Source: Rhizobacter sp. SG703 (GTDB taxonomy: Bacteria > Pseudomonadota > Gammaproteobacteria > Burkholderiales > Burkholderiaceae_C). Taken from it: a DNA stretch of 64,000 bases. Positions 34,823 to 43,233 of this stretch are shown here, one piece after another. The DNA lies in contig NZ_JAAZQK010000010.1 in assembly GCF_012275445.1 (NCBI RefSeq), forward strand, positions 124,001-188,000. Direction: 5' to 3'. A program made the position numbers and the translations under genes. A model generated the notes under the pieces. The model was not told where the DNA came from. It saw nothing but the letters and a program-made list of their open reading frames with translations, and searched no databases. Each line of letters starts with the position of its first letter. The stretch's first letter is position 1.

Positions 34823-37503
34823 CAGTTCCGCATCCCGAGTTGGTAGACCGCTCCGCTGCCGGACGACACGAAGCCCATCACGCCGGCATTGAACACGAAG
34901 TTGCCGGCGACGGCACCGCTGCTCTGCGCGACCCCGAGCACCGGCGTGTCGTACGCCAGCGTGCCGGCCGCGCCGCCGAGGCCGAGGCTCGTGCCCGACA
35001 CCACCGCCTCGCCAGCGCTGCCGTCGCTCGCGACCAGCGCGAAGCGGCCGTCGGCCGTGCCGGCCGCGAGCGGCGCCTGCGGCGCATACAGCCGCAGCCC
35101 GTGCGCGCCGGACGGGTCGCGCACCAGGAACAGCGGCACCGTGCTCGCGCCGACCTGGCCGAAGATCACCGAGCCCGACAGCGTGCCGCCGGTGGTGGTG
35201 GCACCGCCGGTGGCCGCGGTGGTGTACAGGTCGAACGCGTTGCGCGCGGCGTTGTAGCTGACGTAGCCCTTCGCGGTCGACGTGCATGCGGCGTCGTAGG
35301 TCATGAAGCGGCCGCTGGCCGGATCCTGGCAATGCTGGAAGGTGCCGGCATTGCGCACCCGCGACGACGCGGCATAGACGCTTGCGACGCCATCGGCGCC
35401 GTACTGCACGCCGGCCACGTCGAAGATGTTGGCGACCGGGTTGAACACCGCCGGCGTCGCGCCGTTCTGGAACGTGGTCTGGAACGCCACCAGGCCGATG
35501 AACGAGGTTCCGGTCGGTGCGGCGACGCCGCCTTGCAGCACGCCGCCGGTGCCGAACGTGAAGTCGGCACCGCTCTCGTTGCTCGAGAACACGCAGTTGC
35601 CGCGCGCCAGCAGCGTGCCGCTGCGCTGCGTGCCCGCCGCGCGCTGCCCGCTGGCGTCGATGGTCACGGTGTAGGCGAGCGTCGCCGGGTCGAGCGACAC
35701 GCTGAGCTCCTCGCCGAACAGGTCGCCGCCCTTGTAGGTGGTGGCAGTGCCCGGCAGGTTGGGACAGGCGAGCGGGTCCACGGTCTCCTGCACGCAGCTG
35801 TAGTTGGACGCGGCGTCCAGGCTGCCGCTGCCCTTGTACTTCGGCCACGCCGGGAAGCGGCACAGCGGGCGCGTGCGGCCGGCGGTCGCGGCGACGGTGT
35901 CGGTCACCATGCCGGTCTCGGGTGCCACGCCCTGCTCGACCCAGTTCTCCAGCGCCGCCAGCGAATCCCAGCTCGGGATGAACACGCCGGTGCCATGGCC
36001 CATGCCCGGCACGGTGTAGAAGCGGATACCCTGCTCGACTGCCGCATCGCCGACCGTCGCCTTCACGCGGGCGACGTAGTCGATCGTCGAGTTGTTGCTG
36101 ATCACCTCGTCGGCCAGGCCGTGCAGCAGGATCAGCCGGCCGCCGTGCGCGAGGAACGGCGACAGGTCGGGATCGAGCGCGTCGGTCAGCGCCGAGACCG
36201 CCGCGATGCGCGCCGCCCAGGCGCCGGGCGCGACCGGGTCCAGCGTCAGCGTATCGAAGCCGGCATCGCGGGTCACGAAGTACTTGGCCCACTGGTCGCC
36301 GGTGACGAAGACGTTGGCATCGGCGGTGGTCGCCGGATTGCCCGGCACGGCCCGCGTGCCGAGGTCGCGCGAGGTGAACGGCCCGGCCACCAGCGTGCCT
36401 TCGAGAATGTTGTAGCCGCCGGCACGCGCGGTGCCATGGGCCAGCGTGTAGCCGCTGAACTCGAGCGGCGATTCGATCGTGCGGATGCTGGCGAGCTGCG
36501 CGTCGGACAGGCAGCTGTCGCCGGCGTCGCTGCCGCCGGCGCAACGCAGGGTCGCGAGGATCTGCGGGTTCAGCCGCCGGCAGCTCTCGACGTTGCTGAC
36601 GATGCCGTCGGCGGCGCCGTCGAGCTTGTCGCAGGCGGCCAGCACGGTCTTCTGCACCAGCAGCGTCTTCGCGAGGTTGACCCAGCCGGCGCCGCCGTTG
36701 GCGTACAGCGCGCGGCCCACCGCGACGTTCGACAGCCGCGTGCCGCTGTAGTTGAGGGCCGGCTCGTTGGCGACCACGCCGTCGTAGTCGGCCGGCCAGC
36801 GCTGGATGTGCATCAGCGCATCGCGCCCGCCGGTCGAGGTGCCGAGGAAGTAGGCCTTGTCGGGCGCCGCGCCGTAGCGCGTCTTCACCAGCAGCATCGC
36901 GACGTCGTGCGTCTTCTTCAGCGACTGGCCGCCGTAGTTCGCCAGCGCCTCGTCGTTGGCGGCGAAGCTGCCGTCGGTGATGCTGCTGCTCTGGTGGCCG
37001 CCGTCGTCGCCGAAGGTCGCGTAGCCGAGCGCGAGCGGGGCCGGTTTGCCGGTCGGCCCGAAGCGCAGCGGCTCGGTGCCGTCGATCAGCGTGCCGTTGA
37101 AGCCGCCGCCGCCGAAGTGGATGGCCTTGTGGTTCCAGGTCTCGGGCAGGTTGACCGCGAAGCGGATCGCCGGCGCCTGCGGATCGACCGGCAGGATGCT
37201 GCCGCGCACGCGGCAATGGGCACCGAGGCTGTTGCCGGCGGCCTCGGCCGCGACGGGTGTCGCGCTGTCGACCACCGCGCCCTGCGTCGGCAGGCCGATC
37301 TGCGCGGGCGCGATCTGCAGCCCGGCGAGCGCTTCGCACGAGGTGCCGGCGGCGACCGGCGGGCCGGCCGGCACGCTGCCGTCGTCGCCGCCACCGCCGC
37401 AGGCGGACAGCACGAGCGCTGCGGACAGCGCGACGGTCGAAAGAAGAAGGGAAGGACGGATGCGTTGCGCGACGCGTCCGCCCATGCGACGGCCTGGGCC
37501 CAT
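34822..37503 (-). CDS. Tannase/feruloyl esterase family lipoprotein with C-terminal extension
   Basis: An 893-residue protein. Lipobox LSAC gives Cys35. The tannase domain (about 55-570) has nucleophile GTSTGG (Ser223), IHFGGGGFNG, RLILLHGLADEVISNNST (Asp) and PGMGHGTGVF (His). The remaining 300 or so residues after VQETVDPLACPNLPG form a separate beta-rich region I do not recognise. The family hydrolyses gallate or hydroxycinnamate esters. ATG at 37503 has GGAGA nine bases before it. It is divergent from the LysR gene, which probably controls it. Confidence 0.9.
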   Translation of the reverse strand: MGPGRRMGGRVAQRIRPSLLLSTVALSAALVLSACGGGGDDGSVPAGPPVAAGTSCEALAGLQIAPAQIGLPTQGAVVDSATPVAAEAAGNSLGAHCRVRGSILPVDPQAPAIRFAVNLPETWNHKAIHFGGGGFNGTLIDGTEPLRFGPTGKPAPLALGYATFGDDGGHQSSSITDGSFAANDEALANYGGQSLKKTHDVAMLLVKTRYGAAPDKAYFLGTSTGGRDALMHIQRWPADYDGVVANEPALNYSGTRLSNVAVGRALYANGGAGWVNLAKTLLVQKTVLAACDKLDGAADGIVSNVESCRRLNPQILATLRCAGGSDAGDSCLSDAQLASIRTIESPLEFSGYTLAHGTARAGGYNILEGTLVAGPFTSRDLGTRAVPGNPATTADANVFVTGDQWAKYFVTRDAGFDTLTLDPVAPGAWAARIAAVSALTDALDPDLSPFLAHGGRLILLHGLADEVISNNSTIDYVARVKATVGDAAVEQGIRFYTVPGMGHGTGVFIPSWDSLAALENWVEQGVAPETGMVTDTVAATAGRTRPLCRFPAWPKYKGSGSLDAASNYSCVQETVDPLACPNLPGTATTYKGGDLFGEELSVSLDPATLAYTVTIDASGQRAAGTQRSGTLLARGNCVFSSNESGADFTFGTGGVLQGGVAAPTGTSFIGLVAFQTTFQNGATPAVFNPVANIFDVAGVQYGADGVASVYAASSRVRNAGTFQHCQDPASGRFMTYDAACTSTAKGYVSYNAARNAFDLYTTAATGGATTTGGTLSGSVIFGQVGASTVPLFLVRDPSGAHGLRLYAPQAPLAAGTADGRFALVASDGSAGEAVVSGTSLGLGGAAGTLAYDTPVLGVAQSSGAVAGNFVFNAGVMGFVSSGSGAVYQLGMRN

Positions 37504-37648
37504 GGTCTTGTCTCCGGTCTGAGGCCTCGAGGGCCTTCTGGTTGATCAGCGCCGCTGACGATAGGGGTGGGCCCGACCTGCGGTCAAATAAAATAACCAG
37601 GCCCTCCCGATACGAAAAACATATGGAGATGACGATGGAGACAACGCG

Positions 37649-38575
37649 ATGGAGCTGAGGCAGCTGCGCTATTTCGCGGCCGTTGCGCAGACCGGCCACC
37701 TGACGCGCGCGGCCGAGCTGCTGGGCATCCAGCAGCCGCCGCTGAGCCAGCAGATCCACACGCTGGAGCGCGAGCTCGGCATGCCGCTGTTCCGCCGCCA
37801 TCCGCGCGGGATGGCGTTGACCGATGCAGGGCGGCAGTTCCAGGTCGAGGCGCTGCGCCTGCTGCAGGACATGGAGGCGATGTCGCAGCGCATGGCGCGC
37901 GTCGCGCAGGGGCAGGAGGGGACGCTCGCGATCGGCTTCACCAGTTCGGCGGCGGCACACCGCTTCATGCCGGAGGTGCTGCGGGCGTTCCGGCGCGCGC
38001 ACCCGAAGGTCGAGCTGCAGCTGCGCGAGGACAACGCGGCCGAGCTGACCGAGGCGCTGCCGGCCGGCCGCCTGCACTGCGCGCTGCTGCGCGTGCCGGT
38101 CGCGCGGCCGCCGGGCCTGCACTTCGAGACGCTGCTGCGCGAGCCGGTGATGGCCGCGATGCCGAGCGACCATGCGTTCGCAGCGCCGCCGAAGCGCGGC
38201 AGCGCCGCGCGGCCGTTGACGTTGGCGCAGCTGTGCACCGAGGGGCTGATCCTGGTGCGCCGCCCGGGCGCGCCGGGGCTGTACGCCGAGCTGCTCGCGC
38301 TGTGCCACGAGAAGGGCCTGCGCCCGCGCATCGTCGCCGAGGTCGACCGCATGATGACGAACCTGAACCTGGTGGCGGCCGGCGTCGGGCTGTCGGTGGT
38401 GCCGGCGTCGATGACCGGCGCGCATCCGCATGCGATCGCGTACCGCCGGCTCGCCGGCTGCGGCTCGCTCGATGCGCCGCTGACGCTGGTGTCGCGCGTT
38501 GACGACGACAACCTGCCGGCGCAGCGCTTCGCGGCACTCGCGCGCGAGCTGGCACCGCGGCAGGGGGCGGCATGA
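37649..38575 (+). CDS. LysR-family transcriptional regulator
   Basis: A 308-residue regulator with an N-terminal winged helix-turn-helix (MELRQLRYFAAVAQTGHLTR; AELLGIQQPPLSQQIHTLE) and a periplasmic-binding-like effector domain (LAIGFTSSAAAHRFMP). It belongs to the BenM/CatR-like class by its start. It is divergent from the tannase operon across 145 bases and overlaps the downstream TctC gene by ATGA. It therefore likely controls both and senses an aromatic acid (inference). Confidence 0.93.
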   Translation: MELRQLRYFAAVAQTGHLTRAAELLGIQQPPLSQQIHTLERELGMPLFRRHPRGMALTDAGRQFQVEALRLLQDMEAMSQRMARVAQGQEGTLAIGFTSSAAAHRFMPEVLRAFRRAHPKVELQLREDNAAELTEALPAGRLHCALLRVPVARPPGLHFETLLREPVMAAMPSDHAFAAPPKRGSAARPLTLAQLCTEGLILVRRPGAPGLYAELLALCHEKGLRPRIVAEVDRMMTNLNLVAAGVGLSVVPASMTGAHPHAIAYRRLAGCGSLDAPLTLVSRVDDDNLPAQRFAALARELAPRQGAA

Positions 38576-39552
38576 ACGCGACCCGTCGGCAGATCGTTCG
38601 CGCTGCATTGGCGCTGCCGGCTTGCGCGGTCGCGGCGGCACCGCCGGCCGCGCCGTGGCCGTCGAGGCCGGTGCACCTGATCGTCGTCTACCCGCCGGGC
38701 GGTGTCAGCGATGCGATGGCGCGCACGCTGGCCGAGCCGCTGGCGCAGGCGCTGGGCGTGCCGGTGGTGGTCGAGAACCGCGGCGGCGCCGGTGGCGCGC
38801 TCGGGATGGAGGTGCTGGCGCGCGCCGCGCCGGACGGCTGCACGCTCGCGTTCTCGGCCGTCTCGCCGCTGACGCTGCAGCCGCTGCTGGCCGGTGGTCC
38901 GCGCGACCTGCTGGGCAGCGTGATCCCGGTGGCCGGCGTGATGAACACGCCGGTGCTGGTGGCCGGCACGCCGGCGTTCACCGGCCACAGTTTCGGCGAC
39001 CTGATCGCGCAGGCGCGGGCGCGGCCGGGGGAGCTGCGCTGGGCCACGTCGGGCATCGCGACCAGCGGTCACATGGTGCTGGCGCAGACGCGGCTGCAAA
39101 GCGGCGTCGACATCACGCACGTGCCCTACCAGGGTGGTGGGCCGCAGATCAACGACGCGCTCGGCGGGCAGTTCGAGGTGTTGTCGACGAACGTCGCGGC
39201 AGCCCAGTTGCAGCTGCTGTCGGCCGGCCGGCTGAAGGCGCTGGCGGTCGGCGCGCCGACGCGGCTCGACGCCTTGCCGCAGGTGCCGACGCTGGCGGAG
39301 CTGGGGTATCCGCAGGCCAACATCGGTTCGCTGTTCGGGCTGTTCGCGCCGGCCGGCACGCCGGCGGCGGTGGTGGCGCGGTTGAATGCGGAGGTCGGCC
39401 GGTTGCTCGCGAGCGATGCGGTGGCGTCGCGGCTGCGGGAGTCGCACAACCTGCCGGCCGGTGGCACGCAACAGGATTTCGCGCGGCAGATCGCGGCGGA
39501 GCGGCGGCGCAACCAGGAGCTGGTCAAGCGGTCGGGGGGATTGCTGTCGTGA
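38572..39552 (+). CDS. Bug/TctC-family solute-binding receptor
   Basis: A 326-residue periplasmic protein with a twin-arginine-like signal (TRRQIVRAALALPACAVAAA) and the Bug receptor core (PVHLIVVYPPGGVSDAMAR, GVPVVVENRGGAGGALG, VPYQGGGPQINDALGG). It lacks the TctA/TctB membrane genes nearby, as is common for Bug proteins in Burkholderiales. It is coupled to the LysR gene, suggesting uptake or sensing of the acid released by the tannase (inference). Its end overlaps the convergent AraC gene by 29 bases. Confidence 0.93.
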   Translation: MNATRRQIVRAALALPACAVAAAPPAAPWPSRPVHLIVVYPPGGVSDAMARTLAEPLAQALGVPVVVENRGGAGGALGMEVLARAAPDGCTLAFSAVSPLTLQPLLAGGPRDLLGSVIPVAGVMNTPVLVAGTPAFTGHSFGDLIAQARARPGELRWATSGIATSGHMVLAQTRLQSGVDITHVPYQGGGPQINDALGGQFEVLSTNVAAAQLQLLSAGRLKALAVGAPTRLDALPQVPTLAELGYPQANIGSLFGLFAPAGTPAAVVARLNAEVGRLLASDAVASRLRESHNLPAGGTQQDFARQIAAERRRNQELVKRSGGLLS

Positions 39553-40378
39553 TCGCGCGCGTCTGCTGCTGATACCGCGCCGGCGTCACGCCATACATCC
39601 CGGCGAAGCGACGCGTCAGGTGGGCCTGGTCGGTGAGCCCGTTGTCGGCCGCGACCAGCGCCGGTGCGATGCCGGCCGACAGCTGGCGCTTCGCGCGCAA
39701 CAGCCGCAGCGCCATCAGCATCTGGTGCGGCGTCGCATGGTGCCGCGCCTTGAAGCGGCGCTGGAAATGGAACGGGCTCAGCCCCGCCGCCTGCGCCAGG
39801 TCGGCCAGCGTCAACGGGTCGGCCAGGCGGTCGTGCATCAGGTCGATCGCGCGCTGCAGCGGCGCGTCGCACTCGCTCGCGCGCTCCGGCCGCCCCCGGC
39901 GCGCATGCGGCTGCACCGCCTGCACCAGTTCGAGCAGCGCGCCATCGAACGCGAGCGCTGAATCGGCCGTCCACAGCGCCTGCAGGGCCGCACCGGCCCG
40001 CTGCGCGCTCGCCGCATGCCGCAGCACCGGCTCGGCGAACGACCAGTCGGCCTCGCCGCCGACCTCGCGCAGCAGCGCGGCATCGACATAGGCCATCCGG
40101 TAGCGCCAGCCGTGAACGGTTTCGGCGCGGCCGGTGTGCAGCACGTCGGGGTTCATCACCACCAGCGACTGCGGCGGCGCCAGGTGCTCGCTGCCGCGGT
40201 AGCGGAAGCGCTCGACACCGGCATCGATCACGCCGAAGCCGTAGGCATCGTGCGTGTGCGGCTCGAATGCGTAGCGCACGATGTGCGCGCGGTACAGCTC
40301 GATGCCGCCGCGGTGCGCGGGTTGCTTGAACTGCGCACGATCGCTGGCGTGCTCGAAACGGTCGGGGACGGCTTCCAC
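39524..40378 (-). CDS. AraC-family regulator with cupin N-terminus
   Basis: A 284-residue protein with an AraC-type sensor cupin (YAFEPHTHDAYGFGVIDAG, VVMNPDVLHTGR) and a C-terminal double helix-turn-helix (LADLAQAAGLSPFHFQRRFK; NGLTDQAHLTRRFAGMYGV). No ATG fits, so GTG at 40378 is my choice; there is no obvious ribosome site. Only six bases separate it from the divergent proline-rich gene, so the promoters must lie inside each other's coding region. Target unknown. Confidence 0.85.
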   Translation of the reverse strand: MEAVPDRFEHASDRAQFKQPAHRGGIELYRAHIVRYAFEPHTHDAYGFGVIDAGVERFRYRGSEHLAPPQSLVVMNPDVLHTGRAETVHGWRYRMAYVDAALLREVGGEADWSFAEPVLRHAASAQRAGAALQALWTADSALAFDGALLELVQAVQPHARRGRPERASECDAPLQRAIDLMHDRLADPLTLADLAQAAGLSPFHFQRRFKARHHATPHQMLMALRLLRAKRQLSAGIAPALVAADNGLTDQAHLTRRFAGMYGVTPARYQQQTRAITTAIPPTA

Positions 40379-40384
40379 CGCGCG

Positions 40385-41629
40385 ATGATGGCATGCTGGG
40401 CGGCGATGAGTGCCTTGCCCGCCCTGCCGCTCCACCCTGCCGACAGCCTGCGCGTGTCGGACCGGGAGCGCGCGACGCTGGCGCAGTTCGTGGCGCTGTC
40501 GATCGTGCTGCACGTGCTGGCCGTGATGTGGGTCGGCACGCAGACCGGCCGGCCGAATGAGGGTGCCGAACCGCGGGCCGACGCGTGGGGGCCGCTGCGG
40601 GTCACGCTGGCGCCGCCACCGGCGCCACGCGCGCCTGTCGCGCGCGCACCGACGGTGCCACCCGCTCCGCGCGCCGTCGTCGCGCCGCGGCCGGTCCCGG
40701 TCGCGAAGGCCGCGGCACCGGTGACCCCGCCGTCGCCACCGCCGCCTCCTCCGCCGCGCGTCGAAGCACCCCCGCCACCCGCGCCGCCAGCCCCGCCGAA
40801 GGTCGAGGTCCGGACGATGCCGGCACCCGTGCCGGCCGCGCCGCGCATCGACCGCGCCGCCCCCGTGCCGCCACCCGTCGTGGCCGACGCCGCCGCATCC
40901 GCGCCCGAGCCGGCGGCGTCGCAGCCGCTGCCGCCCCCACTGGCACCTCCCTTGCCGCTGCCGGCAGCGCCCGCCGCACCGCCGATGGCGATGCCGGTTC
41001 CGACACCGGTGCCTGCGCCGCCGCCCGTCGCGATCCCGCCAGCCGTGCTCCCGCCATTGCCGGAGCTGGTGCCCGAGCCGATCCGGCAGCCGGTCCCTGT
41101 GGAGGTGGTGCCGCCGATTCCGATGCCGACTCCGGCACCTGCACCTGCACCTGCACCCGCTCCTGCTCCGGTCCCGGCGCCGGTCCCTGCACCCGTCGCC
41201 TCTCCGGCCCCCCCGGCCCCCGCGCCCGAGCCGGCGCTTGCGCCAGCAGCGCAAGCCGCCCCACCGCCGACACGGCGCGTCAGCCCCGGCACCACGGCCG
41301 AGCCCACCACCGCCCCGTCACCTGGCGGTCCGGTCGCGAATCCGACCCACGACACCGGCCGCGACAACAGCGCCCCGGCCGGCGCTCCCGGCGAGCCGAA
41401 GCTGAACCTGACCGTGCCCGGTCTGCGCAGCCGCGGCAGCAACTTCGGCGGCGCGGCACCCGGCGTGCTGCCGCTGCTGCCGCCGCCGCCCGAGCGCAAG
41501 GCCAAGATCACCGAGGAACTCGACAAGGCCGGCCGCGCCGACTGCCGCAACGCCTACAGCGGCATGGGCCTGCTGGCCGCGGTGCCGCTGGCGGTCGATG
41601 CGGTCAAGGGCGGCGGATGCAAGTGGTAG
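40385..41629 (+). CDS. Proline-rich envelope protein, TonB-like linker
   Basis: A 414-residue protein with one N-terminal transmembrane helix (about residues 38-56, FVALSIVLHVLAVMWVG), then roughly 240 residues dominated by Pro-Ala-Val repeats, and a 90-residue C-terminus with conserved-looking motifs (RKAKITEELDKAGRADCRNAYSG; a Cys pair). It has the layout of TonB but no recognisable TonB C-terminal domain. It probably spans the periplasm. ATG at 40406 is an alternative start. It is followed by a dispersed repeat. Confidence 0.75.
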   Translation: MMACWAAMSALPALPLHPADSLRVSDRERATLAQFVALSIVLHVLAVMWVGTQTGRPNEGAEPRADAWGPLRVTLAPPPAPRAPVARAPTVPPAPRAVVAPRPVPVAKAAAPVTPPSPPPPPPPRVEAPPPPAPPAPPKVEVRTMPAPVPAAPRIDRAAPVPPPVVADAAASAPEPAASQPLPPPLAPPLPLPAAPAAPPMAMPVPTPVPAPPPVAIPPAVLPPLPELVPEPIRQPVPVEVVPPIPMPTPAPAPAPAPAPAPVPAPVPAPVASPAPPAPAPEPALAPAAQAAPPPTRRVSPGTTAEPTTAPSPGGPVANPTHDTGRDNSAPAGAPGEPKLNLTVPGLRSRGSNFGGAAPGVLPLLPPPPERKAKITEELDKAGRADCRNAYSGMGLLAAVPLAVDAVKGGGCKW

Positions 41630-41653
41630 AGGAAGCTCGCTGCCTGCCACCCG

Positions 41654-41678
41654 GCTTCGACAGGCTCAGCCCGAACGG
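41654..41678. repeat. Dispersed repeat, third copy
   Basis: The sequence GCTTCGACAGGCTCAGCC and the seven bases after it match the repeat at 22166-22255 in inverse orientation. It overlaps the 3' end of a truncated SRPBCC gene and supplies its stop codon (TGA on the minus strand at 41668-41666). Confidence 0.8.
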
Positions 41679-41920
41679 CGGGTGAGGCTCAAGCTCGAAC
41701 TGTGGAAGGCGCCGCCGACGCGCGCGTCGACTTCCGCCTCGGGCGAGAAGAGACCCTCGACGCCGGCCTTCGTGGTCCAGCTCTCCCATACCGCCGCCAG
41801 CGGCGCGGCCACCACCACCTCCTTGTCGATCGCGCACTCGGCAGCGGCGGCATCGCCGACGGCGGCTGCGAACACGGTGGTCCACAGCAGCGCGCATGAG
41901 GCTGCAACGACCAAGCGCAT
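41666..41920 (-). pseudogene. Truncated SRPBCC/AHSA1-like exported protein
   Basis: An 84-residue remnant with a full signal peptide (LLWTTVFAAAVGDAAAAE) and the first third of an SRPBCC fold (KEVVVAAPLAAVWESWTT; DARVGGAFH). In intact relatives the domain continues for over 100 residues beyond the GGAFH position. Here the homology ends there and 13 unrelated residues run into the dispersed repeat at 41654-41678, which gives the stop. The promoter side is intact, 46 bases from the divergent CoA-transferase gene. A short real protein is possible but unlikely to fold. Confidence 0.75.
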
Positions 41921-41966
41921 GGCTTTCTCCGGTGATTCGGCGGCGCCAGACACTACCATCGCGGGC

Positions 41967-43205
41967 ATGTCCGCTCAAGCGCCCTCACCCGCGTCCGCCC
42001 ACCCCGGCCCGCTCGCCGGCCTGAAGGTGCTCGAACTCGGCCAGCTGATCGCCGGTCCGTTCGCCGCGAAGACGCTGGCCGACTTCGGCGCCGACGTGAT
42101 CAAGGTCGAGCCGCCCGGCAGCGGCGACCCGCTGCGCCAGTGGCGCCTGGTGCACGAAGGCACCAGCGTCTGGTGGGAAGTGCAGTCGCGCAACAAGCGC
42201 AGCCTCGCGCTCGACCTGAAGCAGCCCGAGGCGCGCGACATCGTGCGCCGCCTCGCCGCCGAAAGCGACGTGCTGATCGAGAACTTCAAGCCCGGCGTGA
42301 TGGAGGCCTGGGACCTCGGCTACGAGACGCTGTCGGCCGCCAACCCGGGCCTCGTGATGCTGCGCATCAGCGGCTACGGCCAGACCGGGCCCTACAAGGA
42401 CCGGCCGGGCTTCGGCGTCGTCGCCGAAGCGATGGGCGGGCTGCGCCACCTGACCGCCGAGCCGGGCCGCGTGCCGGTGCGCGTGGGGGTCAGCATCGGC
42501 GACACGCTGGCGTCGCTGCACGGCGTGATCGGCATCCTGATGGCGCTGCAGCACCGGCATGCCAGCGTGTCGGCCGACGCGCCGAAGGGGCGCGGACAGG
42601 TGATCGACGTCGCGCTCTACGAAGCCGTCTTCAACTGCATGGAGAGCCTGCTGCCCGAGTACAGCGCCTTCGGCACCGTGCGAGAACCCGCCGGCTCGGC
42701 GCTGCCCGGCATCGCGCCGAGCAACGCCTACGCCTGCCACGACGGCTGGGTGCTGGTGGCCGGCAACGGCGACAGCATCTTCAAGCGGCTGATGGCCGCG
42801 ATCGGCCGCGACGACCTCGGCCGCGATCCGGCGCTGGCCGGCAACGCCGGGCGCGTCGCGCGGGTCGCCGAGATCGATGCGGCGATCGGCGACTGGGCCG
42901 CGCCGCGCCGCGTCGCCGAGGTGCTCGACGCGCTGCATGCCGCGCACGTGCCGGCCGGGCGCATCTACACCGCGCGCGACATCGCCGACGACCCGCACTA
43001 CCGGGCACGCGGCATGCTGCAGCGCGTCACCACCGCGCTCGGCCTGTCGCTCGAGACACCGGGTATCGTGCCGAAGCTGAGCGCAACGCCCGGCTCGATC
43101 CGCCGCCGCGCCCCGTCGCTCGGCGAAGACAGCGACGCGGTGCTGCGCGAGATCGGCGTGACCCCCGAGCAACTGGCCGCGCTGCGCGAGCGCGGCGTTC
43201 TCTGA
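41967..43205 (+). CDS. Class III CoA-transferase (CaiB/BaiF family)
   Basis: A 412-residue enzyme with family hallmarks: LKVLELGQLIAGPFAAKTLADFGADVIKVE at the start and RNKRSLALDLK, with the catalytic Asp179 in GVSIGDTLASL. It moves CoA between organic acids, for example succinate or formate donors and an aromatic or branched acceptor. The C-terminal domain has RIYTARDIADDPHYRARGM. It is followed after 28 bases by a histidine kinase gene and may share its mRNA. The acid substrate cannot be told from sequence. Confidence 0.93.
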   Translation: MSAQAPSPASAHPGPLAGLKVLELGQLIAGPFAAKTLADFGADVIKVEPPGSGDPLRQWRLVHEGTSVWWEVQSRNKRSLALDLKQPEARDIVRRLAAESDVLIENFKPGVMEAWDLGYETLSAANPGLVMLRISGYGQTGPYKDRPGFGVVAEAMGGLRHLTAEPGRVPVRVGVSIGDTLASLHGVIGILMALQHRHASVSADAPKGRGQVIDVALYEAVFNCMESLLPEYSAFGTVREPAGSALPGIAPSNAYACHDGWVLVAGNGDSIFKRLMAAIGRDDLGRDPALAGNAGRVARVAEIDAAIGDWAAPRRVAEVLDALHAAHVPAGRIYTARDIADDPHYRARGMLQRVTTALGLSLETPGIVPKLSATPGSIRRRAPSLGEDSDAVLREIGVTPEQLAALRERGVL

Positions 43206-43233
43206 TTCGCGCCTCTGAACCGGAGCGACCCTG

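Noticed and set aside
37649-38575. LysR as regulator of the AraC or proline-rich genes.
   Set aside because: It is divergent from the tannase gene and coupled to the Bug receptor gene; the AraC gene is convergent and has its own control region.
40600-41290. Apparent tandem short repeats (CCNGCNCC) suggesting a repeat array.
   Set aside because: They encode the Pro-Ala linker of the proline-rich protein and have no constant unit or spacer, so not a CRISPR or satellite array.
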